From contig JBGSKQ010000133.1 in NCBI GenBank assembly GCA_041741095.1, positions 16,713 to 80,712 of the forward strand: 64,000 nt of DNA, read 5' to 3'. This stretch comes from UBA6168 sp041741095. GTDB lineage: Bacteria; Bacteroidota; Bacteroidia; Chitinophagales; Saprospiraceae. Below the pieces are notes generated by a model. The model did no database searches, was not told the origin of the DNA, and was given only the letters and a program-made list of their open reading frames with translations. A program made the position numbers and the translations under genes. Positions 26,741 to 36,957 of this stretch are shown one piece after another. Each line of letters opens with the position of its first letter. Position 1 is the stretch's first letter.

Positions 26741-28099
26741 GTGGACACGATAGATTCAGTTAAAAGAACAATTACCAACTTTCCTAAAAAGAAACGCAAA
26801 AACCTTGCAACGCTAGGAACTGCTTTAGGCTTGTTGGCCACTATTTTTTACCCTTCAAAGGAAAATCCCAATTTCGCTGGTGCGTCCATGATGCACTCCG
26901 AAACGTTGGAAGAAGAACAGCTTGGTTCCTTTCCTGTTACAGTCCCTACCTATAGATTTGGAATAATCGTAGATACTTTCCAGGTAGTGGAAGGCAGCAT
27001 CGAACGCAACCAGACCTTGGGTACCCTGTTGGCCTCCCATCAGGTTGAATTCCAAACGATAGAAAAAATCATTGCCAACTGTAAAGGCAACTTCGATATC
27101 AACCGGGATTTCAAGGCCGGTAAACCGTTCACCATTTTCGCTTCCGAAAGGGATTCAAAACCAAACTATATTGTACTCGAACCCAATGTGTACGAATATG
27201 TGGTTTTTCACCTGGATACGGAGGCTAAAGTAGAGCTGATTAAAAGGCCCGTTGACTCCATCCTCACCATTGCCAATGGGAAAATCGAATCTTCCCTGTG
27301 GGATGCTTTGACCAAACAAGGAATCAGTTTTGAGGCCGCAGCAAAAATGGAAGATGCCCTCCAATGGTCGGTTGACTTTAGCCACACGCAGGAAGGCGAT
27401 GAGTTCAAACTGATTTATGATCAGCACTTTATCCAGGACGAAGCAGTCGGCTCCGGCGACCTACATGCGGCCTTCTACAAGCGGGAAGGCAAAGAATACT
27501 ACGCTTTCTGGTTCAACAATGGCGAGTACAAAGGCTATTACGACCAGGAAGGCAGGCCCGCCAAAAAGGGTTTTTTGCAGGCTCCGGTCAAGTTTACCCG
27601 CATTTCTTCCAATTATAATAGACGGAGGTTTCACCCTATCTTGAAAAGTGTCCGCCCGCACCTCGGTACCGACTATGCAGCGCCGCACGGCACACCGATT
27701 TATGCCATTGGGGATGGAACGGTGGAGGAAGCCGCCTATACCAAAGGAAATGGCCGCTACGTAAAAATCAAGCACGACAAAACCTACCAGACGCAATACC
27801 TTCACATGTCGAGATTTGCCAAAGGAATCAGGCGGGGAGCGCATGTGGAGCAGGGACAGGTCATCGGCTATGTAGGCAGTACAGGACTGGCCACCGGCCC
27901 CCATGTTTGTTTCCGTTTTTGGAAAAACGGAAAACAAGTGAACCATTTAAGGGAAAAAATGCCGCAGGCTAAAAAGCTGCCACCCCAGGTACTGGAAGAA
28001 TTTTATCAAGTGAAAGATAAGTACATGAAAATGTTGGCATCTGAACAAACACTCATCCAATCGAATTTGAGCGAAAACATTGCGAATTCTGCACCTTAA
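26741..28099 (+). CDS. M23-family peptidoglycan endopeptidase, membrane-anchored
   Basis: 452 residues from a GTG start (first possible start after an in-frame stop). A basic N-terminus and one membrane helix (about 22-37), an N-terminal domain with LysM/OapA-like character (TLGTLLASHQVEFQTIEKIIANC), then the M23 domain: H307 and D311 in HLGTDYAAPHG, H355 in QYLHMS, and H388-V-C390. The last position is normally the zinc-ligand His of HxH; here it is Cys, a variant I recall in other Bacteroidota. It should cut peptide cross-links during growth or division. Confidence 0.93.
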   Translation: MDTIDSVKRTITNFPKKKRKNLATLGTALGLLATIFYPSKENPNFAGASMMHSETLEEEQLGSFPVTVPTYRFGIIVDTFQVVEGSIERNQTLGTLLASHQVEFQTIEKIIANCKGNFDINRDFKAGKPFTIFASERDSKPNYIVLEPNVYEYVVFHLDTEAKVELIKRPVDSILTIANGKIESSLWDALTKQGISFEAAAKMEDALQWSVDFSHTQEGDEFKLIYDQHFIQDEAVGSGDLHAAFYKREGKEYYAFWFNNGEYKGYYDQEGRPAKKGFLQAPVKFTRISSNYNRRRFHPILKSVRPHLGTDYAAPHGTPIYAIGDGTVEEAAYTKGNGRYVKIKHDKTYQTQYLHMSRFAKGIRRGAHVEQGQVIGYVGSTGLATGPHVCFRFWKNGKQVNHLREKMPQAKKLPPQVLEEFYQVKDKYMKMLASEQTLIQSNLSENIANSAP

Positions 28100-28173
28100 T
28101 CGTTGTTGGTCTCAAATCTATTTCCAACTTCTCTCTGTATCAAACGAAACGAAAAGCATTATCAACAAACACC

Positions 28174-28205
28174 TGGCCTGACGACTGTAAAAAGTTGTCA
28201 GGCCA
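28174..28205 (+). terminator. Terminator between M23 peptidase and UbiD genes
   Basis: TGGCCTGACgAC pairs with GTtGTCAGGCCA around an 8-base loop, followed by TTTTCATTTTTT on the plus strand; lies between convergent genes. Confidence 0.8.
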
Positions 28206-28215
28206 TTTTCATTTT

Positions 28216-30036
28216 TTACAAACCGATTTGCTCCATCATTTGGTCCACTTTTTTGCTGACTGTTTCATCCACTTCCAATTCAGGGGCATGGTGCGGTTTT
28301 TTCCGTGCGTCCAAAATTAATGCGCCCTTGCAGCCCCAGTGCTTGTTTTCCAAAAAACTTGAAACGCCATAAGTGTCGTGCGAAGGATTGACACGGGTAA
28401 AAGTCGCCCATAAAAAGTTTTTCAAAGTAGCAGCGGAAAAAATCGAATCGTCCACCAGGACAATCATTGGTAGGTGTTCATCCAAAAATGGCTCAAACCT
28501 TTCCAAATGCACAGCAAGTTGTTGTGCCTCTTTCTGACCTTGCCCCTCTTGAAATTTTGGCCCTGCGATGGCCAAAATACCTGGCTGCACAAAAACTGGT
28601 TTTTCAAAACCAACTGGCAGTGTAAATCCTACCGGCAATTCCGCTTTCAATTCACGGCGTTTTTCGCCCCGGCAGGCCATTACCAGTTTGCTTCCTTCGT
28701 TCCAGCCGCTGCCCGAATAATCCAGCGTGTCAATAGTGGTTTTCGTATAAAAATGCAAATCCCGCCGCCAATCTATCCTTTCCAGTACGTGATTAAAAAA
28801 GTCTGAAATATCGTGGGTGTGCAGTTTTGGATAGTCGCCCCCATCGGCAATGATCAGGAACTTTGCCAATGAAGTTTGCCCCTTGCCCAGCAGGTGGTTG
28901 GCCTGGGTCAAAATTTCCTCCGGCTTTTTCTCCCTAAACGGCATGTAACGTTCGCTGCCAATGGCCAACAACAAAGGATGGACCCCAGAGGCATCCACCG
29001 CATGTATTTCCTTGATTCCGGGAAACTCTTGTGCTGTGAGTGGTTCTACCATTTGGTGGATCAACCAACCAAAGTAAGAGTCTTCCTGTGGAGGCCTACC
29101 TACTACAGTGAAGTGCCAAATGGCATCCTTGCGATGATAAACATTTTCCACCTCCATGACCGGAAAATCGTGTTGCAGTGAATAGTAACCCAAATGGTCG
29201 CCAAAAGGCCCTTCCGGTTTTTTCACATCCTTTCTGATAATGCCCGTGATGACAAAATCGGCATCCGATGAAATAACATAGCCATTTTTCCAAGCATAGC
29301 GGAACCTTCGGCCACCCATCATGCCAGCAAAAGTCAGTTCGCTCATACCTTCTGGCATTGGCATGATGGCAGAAAAGGCATGGGAAGGTAAACCTCCAAC
29401 AAAAATGGAGCATCGGAATGGATCCCCACTATTGTTGTACTGAGTGTGATGGATGCCAATGCCACGATGTAATTGATAATGCAAGCCAACTTCCTTATTT
29501 TGAACATAGTCGTTCCCTGATAGCTGTATCCTGTACATTCCGAGGTTGGAGTGCATGATATTTTTATCGCCGGGCGGCAGGGTAAGCACCTGTGGCAGCG
29601 TAATAAAAGCACCGCCGTCCATTTTCCAGGATTTTATTTGAGGCAATTGGTCAATGGTTGTTTTGCCGAACAGGACCGGGGACGACCAAGCTTTCATGGG
29701 AAGGGCGGTAAGTGCGGTCAGCGGGGCACTTAGATACTTGAAAGGTTGCCGAAGCAATCTGGTCGGATCTGCCTTTAAATCAATGACTTGTCTAACCTTT
29801 TTCAACGTATCCCTGAAAATAAACTCTGTACGCTCCTGAGTGCCATACAAATTGGACAAAGCTGGGAATGGGCTGCCTTTCACGTTTTCAAAAAGCAAGG
29901 CAGGACCTCCCTTGTCAAAGACCCTGCGGTGGATTTCGGCCATTTCCAGATTTGGGTCAACCGCTATGGGCACACGTTTTAGAAACCCATTTTTTTCTAA
30001 ATCCAAAACACAGGCACTCAGACTTTTGTAAGGCAT
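28216..30036 (-). CDS. UbiD-family (prenylated-FMN) decarboxylase
   Basis: 606 residues, normal UbiD length. Family features include an N-terminal ALLFENVKGSPFPALSNLYG segment, the prFMN/metal-binding region around RIQLSGNDYVQNKEVGLHYQLHRGIGIHH, and PFGDHLGYYS with its acidic active-site neighbourhood. Likely a menaquinone- or aromatic-acid decarboxylase; the ubiX/flavin prenyltransferase partner is not in the window. A TATTTTTG box lies about 35 bases upstream. Confidence 0.9.
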   Translation of the reverse strand: MPYKSLSACVLDLEKNGFLKRVPIAVDPNLEMAEIHRRVFDKGGPALLFENVKGSPFPALSNLYGTQERTEFIFRDTLKKVRQVIDLKADPTRLLRQPFKYLSAPLTALTALPMKAWSSPVLFGKTTIDQLPQIKSWKMDGGAFITLPQVLTLPPGDKNIMHSNLGMYRIQLSGNDYVQNKEVGLHYQLHRGIGIHHTQYNNSGDPFRCSIFVGGLPSHAFSAIMPMPEGMSELTFAGMMGGRRFRYAWKNGYVISSDADFVITGIIRKDVKKPEGPFGDHLGYYSLQHDFPVMEVENVYHRKDAIWHFTVVGRPPQEDSYFGWLIHQMVEPLTAQEFPGIKEIHAVDASGVHPLLLAIGSERYMPFREKKPEEILTQANHLLGKGQTSLAKFLIIADGGDYPKLHTHDISDFFNHVLERIDWRRDLHFYTKTTIDTLDYSGSGWNEGSKLVMACRGEKRRELKAELPVGFTLPVGFEKPVFVQPGILAIAGPKFQEGQGQKEAQQLAVHLERFEPFLDEHLPMIVLVDDSIFSAATLKNFLWATFTRVNPSHDTYGVSSFLENKHWGCKGALILDARKKPHHAPELEVDETVSKKVDQMMEQIGL

Positions 30037-30070
30037 GGCTTTAAGTTTATGACTTCATTTTTTGAATGCT

Positions 30071-30078
30071 CAAAAATA
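30071..30078 (-). promoter_or_regulatory. -7 promoter element for the UbiD gene
   Basis: TATTTTTG followed by AGC on the minus strand, with a possible TTTG 16 bases further upstream. Confidence 0.5.
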
Positions 30079-30440
30079 ATTTGAAGCATTACAACAAAGC
30101 AGCAAAAAAATGGCTTTAAAATCCTTGAATTTTAATTCGCACCCTGATATATAAAAAAAACTAACAATTTGGCAGCGTTTTTGAATCCATGCTTGCGACA
30201 TTCATCTCACCTTCAAACAGTCTATTCTTAAACTATCCTCATTTCGCCACTGGATTTACCTGGCGGGTTCTTCAAAATGGGCAAAGCCCATCTGTTGACT
30301 GTGAACCATAACAACTCACCTTCAACGATAAGATAATTTTATTCAAAAGAAAGTACACCATTTTACTGTTCGCAGGGAAAGTGTGCAATCCGTGTTGCCT
30401 ATTGGCATTGCATCTTTCGTGCGTAAAAATCAAGTTAAAC
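30079..30440. other. Gene-free divergent spacer
   Basis: AT-rich region between the UbiD gene and the giant adhesin gene. I see no gene, no strong hairpin and no exact plus-strand -7 box, so the adhesin promoter remains unlocated. Confidence 0.5.
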
Positions 30441-33400
30441 ATGAGTATCCCCCGCTTCAACATTGGTTCATTCTTGCCCTGGCGTTTGCCACAGGATAAG
30501 TTTTTAGGCAAGATGATGATTTGCTGTTGCCTGTTGCTCCAATTCCATTTTGCATTTGGCGAAGGCTCAAAAAACTTCCTGGATTACCCCGGCTACCGGA
30601 TGTTCCTGGATACCAGGGACACCCAGTCCATGAAGGTTTATGCGGCTGCTGGTGAGTTTATCAACCTCGGATCCAGCCATTTGGGCATCCAAAACGGGTT
30701 CATCAGGGTTTTTGACCCAAACGGTAACCTGGTTCAGACCTTTACCGGACAAAATGGTATCGGCATCATTTACAATCGTGATCAAGAGATTAAGGGCCCC
30801 ATTGGCGGCCAAATCGGCGGAACCGACGGCTATTCCCCTGCCGTCGTGAAAGTGTTGCCTGGGCAGGAAGGAATCTGGACAGTCTATTTTGGCTATCATG
30901 TTTATTCCCCGGCTGATTTTCCGAACTTATTAAACTCGGCCTATTGGACCCGCAGTGCCAACCAACCTAACACACCCCGTGTAGTGTTGGCGTGGGACAT
31001 TACTGTTTCACAAAATTCGCCCGGCGACGAGGGTGGTATGTTGAAAACGGGCCGTGTCTATACCAACGAGTATATCACCGTTATCAATGACAATGGTTAC
31101 AATACTTCTCCGACTTTTCACGTGATGACAAAGGGCGGTTTTATTTTCGAAGTAAAATTCCACAACGCAGATCCTTTCCGTTTTCCCATTTCTTCCAATT
31201 CGAGCGGGATGGTTTTCAATAACCTTCAGCCCACCTACATGTCGCAACACAGAAATATGGTGGAACGATCCGATGATCCCAGTTCGTGGACACCGGGCAA
31301 TTATTATTTGTACGAACCCCAGGCCAGGGACTATAACGGAGGTACCATTATCAATAACAAAATATTTTTCTCCTTGCCTGATACAACGATGCCCCATGAA
31401 GCTAAGACTACCGATGTTTTCAGGAACGATACCCACTTGACTTGGCTGTACAAAAAGCCGACAGACCTATCCGTTACGGTAACCGATTTTAAATTGATTG
31501 CATTGAATACTAATGGTGATCCATGTGTGCCAGGCTCCTTTGAGATCGGCGTAGGTGCTTTTATTGGGTTCAATGCTTCTATTGGCGGGACGGCCACTTT
31601 GAGGCTGGATATCAACAACAACAATATTTTTAACGAACCAGTGGACAGGGTTTTGTACCAACAAATTGACGAGGGCCTGAACTCTATTTTTTGGGACGGA
31701 AAAGACGGGCTTGGCAATGATATTACTATAAATCAAAGTTTTTTCCTGAACTATCAACTCACCGTCAGGGGCGGTGAAACGCATATATTGCTTTCGGATG
31801 TGGAGAATAATACTGGCGGGGTTACATTCAACCTCCACCCAAGCATCCCATCGCCCAACCCCGATATATTTTACTACGACCACTCCCCCGTTGGTGGCCC
31901 GGCAAGTGGTGGCGGTACCACCGGCCATGCTGTCGCTACCACTATTCCATATACCTATCAAAATGGTTTTGGCAATGACCTTATTCTCGACTATTGGACT
32001 TATTTTGAATTCAATGGATCCGGGGTTGGGGAATTTACCATTGTAGTGACAGAAGACTGTACCGGCGGCCCCGACCACGATATGGACGGAATTCCAGATG
32101 TTGTTGACATTGATGATGACAACGATGGCATACCCGATTTAAAGGAATTTTGCAACCCGGCTGGTGGATTTGCCTGCCTGCCTGGAAGCCTCGACCCAAG
32201 CAAAGACAATGACACGGACGGCGTTTTAAATTATGAAGACGCCAACGACCCAATGGTCAACAACCCCTGTTCCGATGTGGACGGCGATGGTATTTGCGAT
32301 AAAATAGAATTGATTTATGATACTGATCGTGATGCTGTTCCCGATCATTTGGATCTGGACAGCGACAATGATGGAATTACGGATCTGGTAGAAGCTGGCC
32401 ACCACCAGCCAGATGCAGACGGCAATGGCGTCATTGATGGCCCACCTGCCATTTTTGGGCAAAATGGTTTGTACAATCCAATAGCTTCCCACCCCAATGA
32501 TTTAAACGCTGTTGAAACCTACTCAAGATGGGAAACGGACAATGACGGTGTGCCAGATCACGACGATTTGGACAGCGACAATGACGGCATCAACGATGTG
32601 GCTGAAGCTGGCTATATCCATTTGGATACTGATAATAACGGCAGGATTGACGAAGTTAACGGCAGCCCGTCGCAGGTAGGGGCAAATGGTTTGGTGGCTG
32701 ATATCAACCCAGCGATTACCAACCACCCAATCCCGCTGCCACCCGATAAAGATGGAGACGGAGTGGCCGATTGGCACGATTTGGATTCCGATAATGACCT
32801 CATCCACGATGTGGAAGAAGCCGGAAAACCCGACCCGGACGAAAATGCCTTGATCGGCGCTGGGAACCCAACCGTCAACAGCGACGGTCAGGCCACTGGT
32901 GTCAATGCTCCTACTTCCAATCCTTTGGATACAGACAACGACAGTGTTCCTGATTTTCATGACCTGGACACCGATAATGACGGCATCAACGATGTTAGGG
33001 AAACCAACGGAAATGACCCGGACAATGATGGAAAACCAGGCGTTGGAAACCCTTCAGTAGATGCGGACGGCTTGCCTGCCAACGACAATTTAGGAGTTTC
33101 ACTTACCACCACCTCCAAACCGCAAGATACAGACAACGATTTGGTGCGTGACTTCCGTGACTTGGATACAGACAACGATGGCATCAATGACGTTGCCGAA
33201 ACCAATAAACCTGACGCCGACAACGACGGAAGGATGGGTGTTGGCATCCCGGCTATCAACGGCAATGGACAAGCTACGGCCTCTGCCCCCACGTCACACC
33301 CAACTGACACTGACGGAAACGGCAATCCCGATTTTCGTCAATTGGAAAGCGACGGCGATGGCATTAACGACGTGACTGAAACCAATAAACCTGACCAGGA

Positions 33401-36400
33401 TTTTGATGGTATAATTGGAAATGGAGTTCCAGTTGTAAATTTAAATGGTCAGGCTGGCGGAAACAACCAGCCAACTTCCAACCCTACCGATACGGATGGA
33501 AATAACCTCGCAGACTTTCAACAACTGGACAGCGACGATGACGGCATTTTTGATGTAGAAGAATGTCCGGTTGATACGCCTTGCCGTGATTGGGACAGCG
33601 ATGGCACTTGGGATTTTCAAGATCCAGACAGGGACGGAGACGGCATAGCTGATGATTATGAGTGTGAAACTGGTATGCCATGCCCAGATACTGACCTCGA
33701 TGGCATTTTTGATGTGGATGACGATGACACGGACGGCGATGGACTATCTGACATAGCAGAATGCCCACAAGGAAAACCTTGCCCTGATCCAAATGGCAAT
33801 GGCCTGCCTGAATGGAGGGAATTTTATTGTGCCCCTGGTACTGCAACGCCAGTAGCGGTGGCAGTGGATGGCAATGGGAGTTTCTGTGAAGGAATGTCCA
33901 CAGTCTTGACTGCTTCCAATATCGTAGATGTGGATGGCGATGTAGTGCAATACACATGGGTCGGCCCAAATGGGTTCACTTTTTCTGGTGAAGCCTCCGA
34001 AGCGGGTCCCTTTTCCGTTTCGTTGCCAAACCTAATGCCACTCGACGAAGGGGAATATACCCTTTATCTTTCAACAGATGCTGGTTGTCCAGGTACGCCT
34101 ATCAGTGTCAACATAAATGTAGATGATACGCCAATAACCCCAGCCCTGGATATTAATGCCGATCATTTGTGCCCAGGTGAAACATTGGAACTGAATAGCT
34201 CCATATTTTCTGGAAATGACGTTTCCTATATTTGGTTTTTCAATGATGGAAATAACAGCACTTTAGTTGGCACGACCGATATTCCGACATTATTTATTCC
34301 AAATGTCAATTTCAATAATACCGGGATATACACGGTGCAGGTTTCATCAGGCGCCTGTTCTTCTTTGCCCTCCAACGGCCAGGATGTAATTGTGAACAAT
34401 ATCTTGGCTCAAACACCCAGCTTGAGTGTGTCTCAAGATGTTTTGTGCGAAGGTCAAACCATTGAATTAAACAGCAGTATCCTGAACGGAAATAATGTTC
34501 AATATTCATGGTGGTTTGAAAATGGCAATGGAAACATTCTGCTTGCAACCACCAATATTCCGACTTATTTTATTCAAAATACCACAGCAGCCAATACTGG
34601 AATATATACGGTGACGGTTGGTGTAAGCAACTGTGTTTCACAATTTTCCAATGCCCAGGATGTGACCATTGACAACAACCTGACAAGCTTGGCCCCAACA
34701 ATTGCGGCAAATCAGGATATAGTTTGCGAAGGCCAAACCATCGAATTGAACAGCACCGTTGTTGCGGGAACTGACATTCAATACAATTGGTATTTCGACA
34801 ATGGAAACGGTAGTGTTCTGATAGGAACTACCAATAATCCAACTTATTTTATTCAGAATGCAACAAGTGCAAACAGCGGAGTTTATACTGTCTTAGCTTC
34901 CAATGGCAATTGCATTACTCAGTTATCCAATGGAGAAGATGTCTTGGTCAATAATGATCTTTTCAATATGGTTCCTGCGTTGAGCATCAATCAAGATGTA
35001 TTATGCGAAGGCCAAACCTTGGAGCTGAACAGTACCATTGCTTCTGGTGGGAATATATCGTATGAATGGTGGTTCAACAATGGCAGTGGAAATGTTTCAT
35101 TGGGCGTGACCAATATCCCAACGTTTTTTATCAATAATGTAACGGACAATAATACAGGTATTTATACGGTAACGGTGACTATGGGATTGTGCGTTACACA
35201 ACCTTCCAACGCCCAGGATGTATTGGTGGCGGATGATTTTTCAACCCTTACGCCTGAATTGTCGGTAACACAAGATATTTTGTGCAAAGGGCAAACTATT
35301 GAATTGAACAGTACAATATTTAGTGGTGGCACTGTGACTTATGAGTGGTGGTTTGACAATGGTAATGGCCCTGTCTCTTTGGGAACTACCAATATTCCGA
35401 CTTATTTTATTTCAAATGCTGCCATAAACAATTCTGGTATTTATCTGGTAACAGCAAGCATCGGCAATTGTACCAGTCAATTTTCAAACGCCCAGGATAT
35501 TGTTGTTACACAGGATTTGACAGATTTTACTCCGTCACTCATTGTGGTGGATGATGTCTTGTGTCCAGGCGAAATATTGGAATTGAACAGTACAGTAGTC
35601 ACAGGAGCCAATGTTGTTTACAATTGGTGGTTCAACGACGGAAATAGCTTGGTTGCATTGGGTAGCACCAGCGTACCGACTTATTTCATCAATGATGTAA
35701 ATAATACAAATACAGGTGTTTATTCAGTGACTGTCAATGTTGGCAATTGTGTTTCGCAGTTTTCCAACGAACAGGATGTCACTATCAACAATGCCCTCAA
35801 CCAGGCCCCTACCCTTTCCATCGCAAACACAACTTTATGTGAAGGAAATATGCTGGAATTGAACAGCTCTATTTATCCAGGCAACAATGTCTTTTATGAA
35901 TGGTGGTATGATGCTGGCTCAGGTGCTGTTTCCTTGGCTACAACAAATGTTCCGACCTATTTCATTGAAAATACAACAGAAGACAATTCCGGCGTATATT
36001 CTGTATCGGTTCATGTTGGGGGTTGCAGTTCTCAAAACTCCAATGCACAGAATGTAATGGTTCAGCCTGCTCCTGAACTGACTGCCACTAATTCAACCGA
36101 TGAATTGACGGTAGCTTGTGCAGGCGATTTGGTGCAATTCAATTTGGCTACCATCGTCGGGGCAAATTACCAATGGAACGGCCCAGCAGGGTTCACTTCC
36201 AACCTTGCAAGTCCTGCCATTGAAAATGTACTCCCCACCAACGCTGGTGAGTATTTTGCACTGATAACCACAGCAGGATGTACATTTAAGTCAACGACGA
36301 CGCATGTTTTTGTTTTCGATAATGTAAAGGCAGAGGACGATAATTTTGAAATTCTAAAAAATGAAAACCTCGAAACGGTAGATCTGTTGGTCAACGATTA

Positions 36401-36881
36401 TTTGGGAAATGTTGAGGAATGGAATATCCGTATTACTTACAACCCGCAACATGGCACTATAAATAACACGAATGGTGTCATTTCATACATCCCCAATGCG
36501 GATTATGCTGGTTTGGATAATTTCAGTTACCAAATTTGCAACAAAGATTGCCCCGATATTTGTGATGAGGCAGTGGTAAATATCCGAATTCGGGGTGAAA
36601 ACGAATTTGAAGATTGTTTTGTCCCAAATATCATCACGCCCAATGAAGACGGCAAAAACGACGAGTTGTTTGTCAATTGCTTAGAGGATTTATATCCCAA
36701 CAACAATATCAAAATATTCAATCGTTGGGGCGATATGGTCTATCAATCAGAGCCTTACCGAAATGACTGGAAAGGCACCTACAAGGGTGAGCCCTTGCCT
36801 CCGGGCACATATTTCTACATTCTTCAATTGGATGTAAATGTGAATGATTTGCTGCAAGGTTATTTTACCATCACACGATAA
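30441..36881 (+). CDS. Giant T9SS type B adhesin with calcium-binding and Ig-like repeats
   Basis: 2146 residues. A long signal peptide (basic n-region, core MMICCCLLLQFHFAFG); an N-terminal domain of about 500 residues with no recognised family; a run of thrombospondin type 3-like DxDxDG repeats (about 545-1130); a diverged Ig-like unit; seven tandem Ig-like units of about 90 residues (1233-1875); another Ig-like unit; a cadherin/Big-like domain (VDLLVNDYLGN...); and a C-terminal type B (CHU_C) sorting domain (about 2057-2146, IITPNEDGKNDELF, IFNRWGDMVYQS). Type B cargo is exported by T9SS with a PorP/SprF partner, encoded next. I took the ATG at 30441; the frame is open to 30381. Probably a surface adhesin for gliding or aggregation. 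Confidence 0.93.
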   Translation: MSIPRFNIGSFLPWRLPQDKFLGKMMICCCLLLQFHFAFGEGSKNFLDYPGYRMFLDTRDTQSMKVYAAAGEFINLGSSHLGIQNGFIRVFDPNGNLVQTFTGQNGIGIIYNRDQEIKGPIGGQIGGTDGYSPAVVKVLPGQEGIWTVYFGYHVYSPADFPNLLNSAYWTRSANQPNTPRVVLAWDITVSQNSPGDEGGMLKTGRVYTNEYITVINDNGYNTSPTFHVMTKGGFIFEVKFHNADPFRFPISSNSSGMVFNNLQPTYMSQHRNMVERSDDPSSWTPGNYYLYEPQARDYNGGTIINNKIFFSLPDTTMPHEAKTTDVFRNDTHLTWLYKKPTDLSVTVTDFKLIALNTNGDPCVPGSFEIGVGAFIGFNASIGGTATLRLDINNNNIFNEPVDRVLYQQIDEGLNSIFWDGKDGLGNDITINQSFFLNYQLTVRGGETHILLSDVENNTGGVTFNLHPSIPSPNPDIFYYDHSPVGGPASGGGTTGHAVATTIPYTYQNGFGNDLILDYWTYFEFNGSGVGEFTIVVTEDCTGGPDHDMDGIPDVVDIDDDNDGIPDLKEFCNPAGGFACLPGSLDPSKDNDTDGVLNYEDANDPMVNNPCSDVDGDGICDKIELIYDTDRDAVPDHLDLDSDNDGITDLVEAGHHQPDADGNGVIDGPPAIFGQNGLYNPIASHPNDLNAVETYSRWETDNDGVPDHDDLDSDNDGINDVAEAGYIHLDTDNNGRIDEVNGSPSQVGANGLVADINPAITNHPIPLPPDKDGDGVADWHDLDSDNDLIHDVEEAGKPDPDENALIGAGNPTVNSDGQATGVNAPTSNPLDTDNDSVPDFHDLDTDNDGINDVRETNGNDPDNDGKPGVGNPSVDADGLPANDNLGVSLTTTSKPQDTDNDLVRDFRDLDTDNDGINDVAETNKPDADNDGRMGVGIPAINGNGQATASAPTSHPTDTDGNGNPDFRQLESDGDGINDVTETNKPDQDFDGIIGNGVPVVNLNGQAGGNNQPTSNPTDTDGNNLADFQQLDSDDDGIFDVEECPVDTPCRDWDSDGTWDFQDPDRDGDGIADDYECETGMPCPDTDLDGIFDVDDDDTDGDGLSDIAECPQGKPCPDPNGNGLPEWREFYCAPGTATPVAVAVDGNGSFCEGMSTVLTASNIVDVDGDVVQYTWVGPNGFTFSGEASEAGPFSVSLPNLMPLDEGEYTLYLSTDAGCPGTPISVNINVDDTPITPALDINADHLCPGETLELNSSIFSGNDVSYIWFFNDGNNSTLVGTTDIPTLFIPNVNFNNTGIYTVQVSSGACSSLPSNGQDVIVNNILAQTPSLSVSQDVLCEGQTIELNSSILNGNNVQYSWWFENGNGNILLATTNIPTYFIQNTTAANTGIYTVTVGVSNCVSQFSNAQDVTIDNNLTSLAPTIAANQDIVCEGQTIELNSTVVAGTDIQYNWYFDNGNGSVLIGTTNNPTYFIQNATSANSGVYTVLASNGNCITQLSNGEDVLVNNDLFNMVPALSINQDVLCEGQTLELNSTIASGGNISYEWWFNNGSGNVSLGVTNIPTFFINNVTDNNTGIYTVTVTMGLCVTQPSNAQDVLVADDFSTLTPELSVTQDILCKGQTIELNSTIFSGGTVTYEWWFDNGNGPVSLGTTNIPTYFISNAAINNSGIYLVTASIGNCTSQFSNAQDIVVTQDLTDFTPSLIVVDDVLCPGEILELNSTVVTGANVVYNWWFNDGNSLVALGSTSVPTYFINDVNNTNTGVYSVTVNVGNCVSQFSNEQDVTINNALNQAPTLSIANTTLCEGNMLELNSSIYPGNNVFYEWWYDAGSGAVSLATTNVPTYFIENTTEDNSGVYSVSVHVGGCSSQNSNAQNVMVQPAPELTATNSTDELTVACAGDLVQFNLATIVGANYQWNGPAGFTSNLASPAIENVLPTNAGEYFALITTAGCTFKSTTTHVFVFDNVKAEDDNFEILKNENLETVDLLVNDYLGNVEEWNIRITYNPQHGTINNTNGVISYIPNADYAGLDNFSYQICNKDCPDICDEAVVNIRIRGENEFEDCFVPNIITPNEDGKNDELFVNCLEDLYPNNNIKIFNRWGDMVYQSEPYRNDWKGTYKGEPLPPGTYFYILQLDVNVNDLLQGYFTITR
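34140..36066 (+). repeat. Seven tandem repeats of about 276 bp in the adhesin gene
   Basis: Each unit encodes a domain with LCxGxxxELNS near the start, YxWWF in the middle, PTYFI and NTGIYTVTV later, and SNAQDV at the end. Units are highly similar in protein but visibly diverged in codons, so the array is not a very recent expansion. Two cysteines per unit could form the Ig disulfide. Confidence 0.9.
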
Positions 36882-36887
36882 AAATTA

Positions 36888-36937
36888 TTTGGAGAATGGA
36901 GAATTGCTGGGTCTTTCCCAATTCTTCATTCTCCAAA
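36888..36937 (+). terminator. Hairpin after the adhesin gene
   Basis: TTTGGAGAATGgAGAATTG pairs with CAATTCTtCATTCTCCAAA (one mismatch), between the adhesin stop and the PorP/SprF start. It may partly terminate and so lower expression of the downstream genes relative to the adhesin. Confidence 0.65.
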
Positions 36938-36957
36938 CCTAATTACATGTTTTGCAC

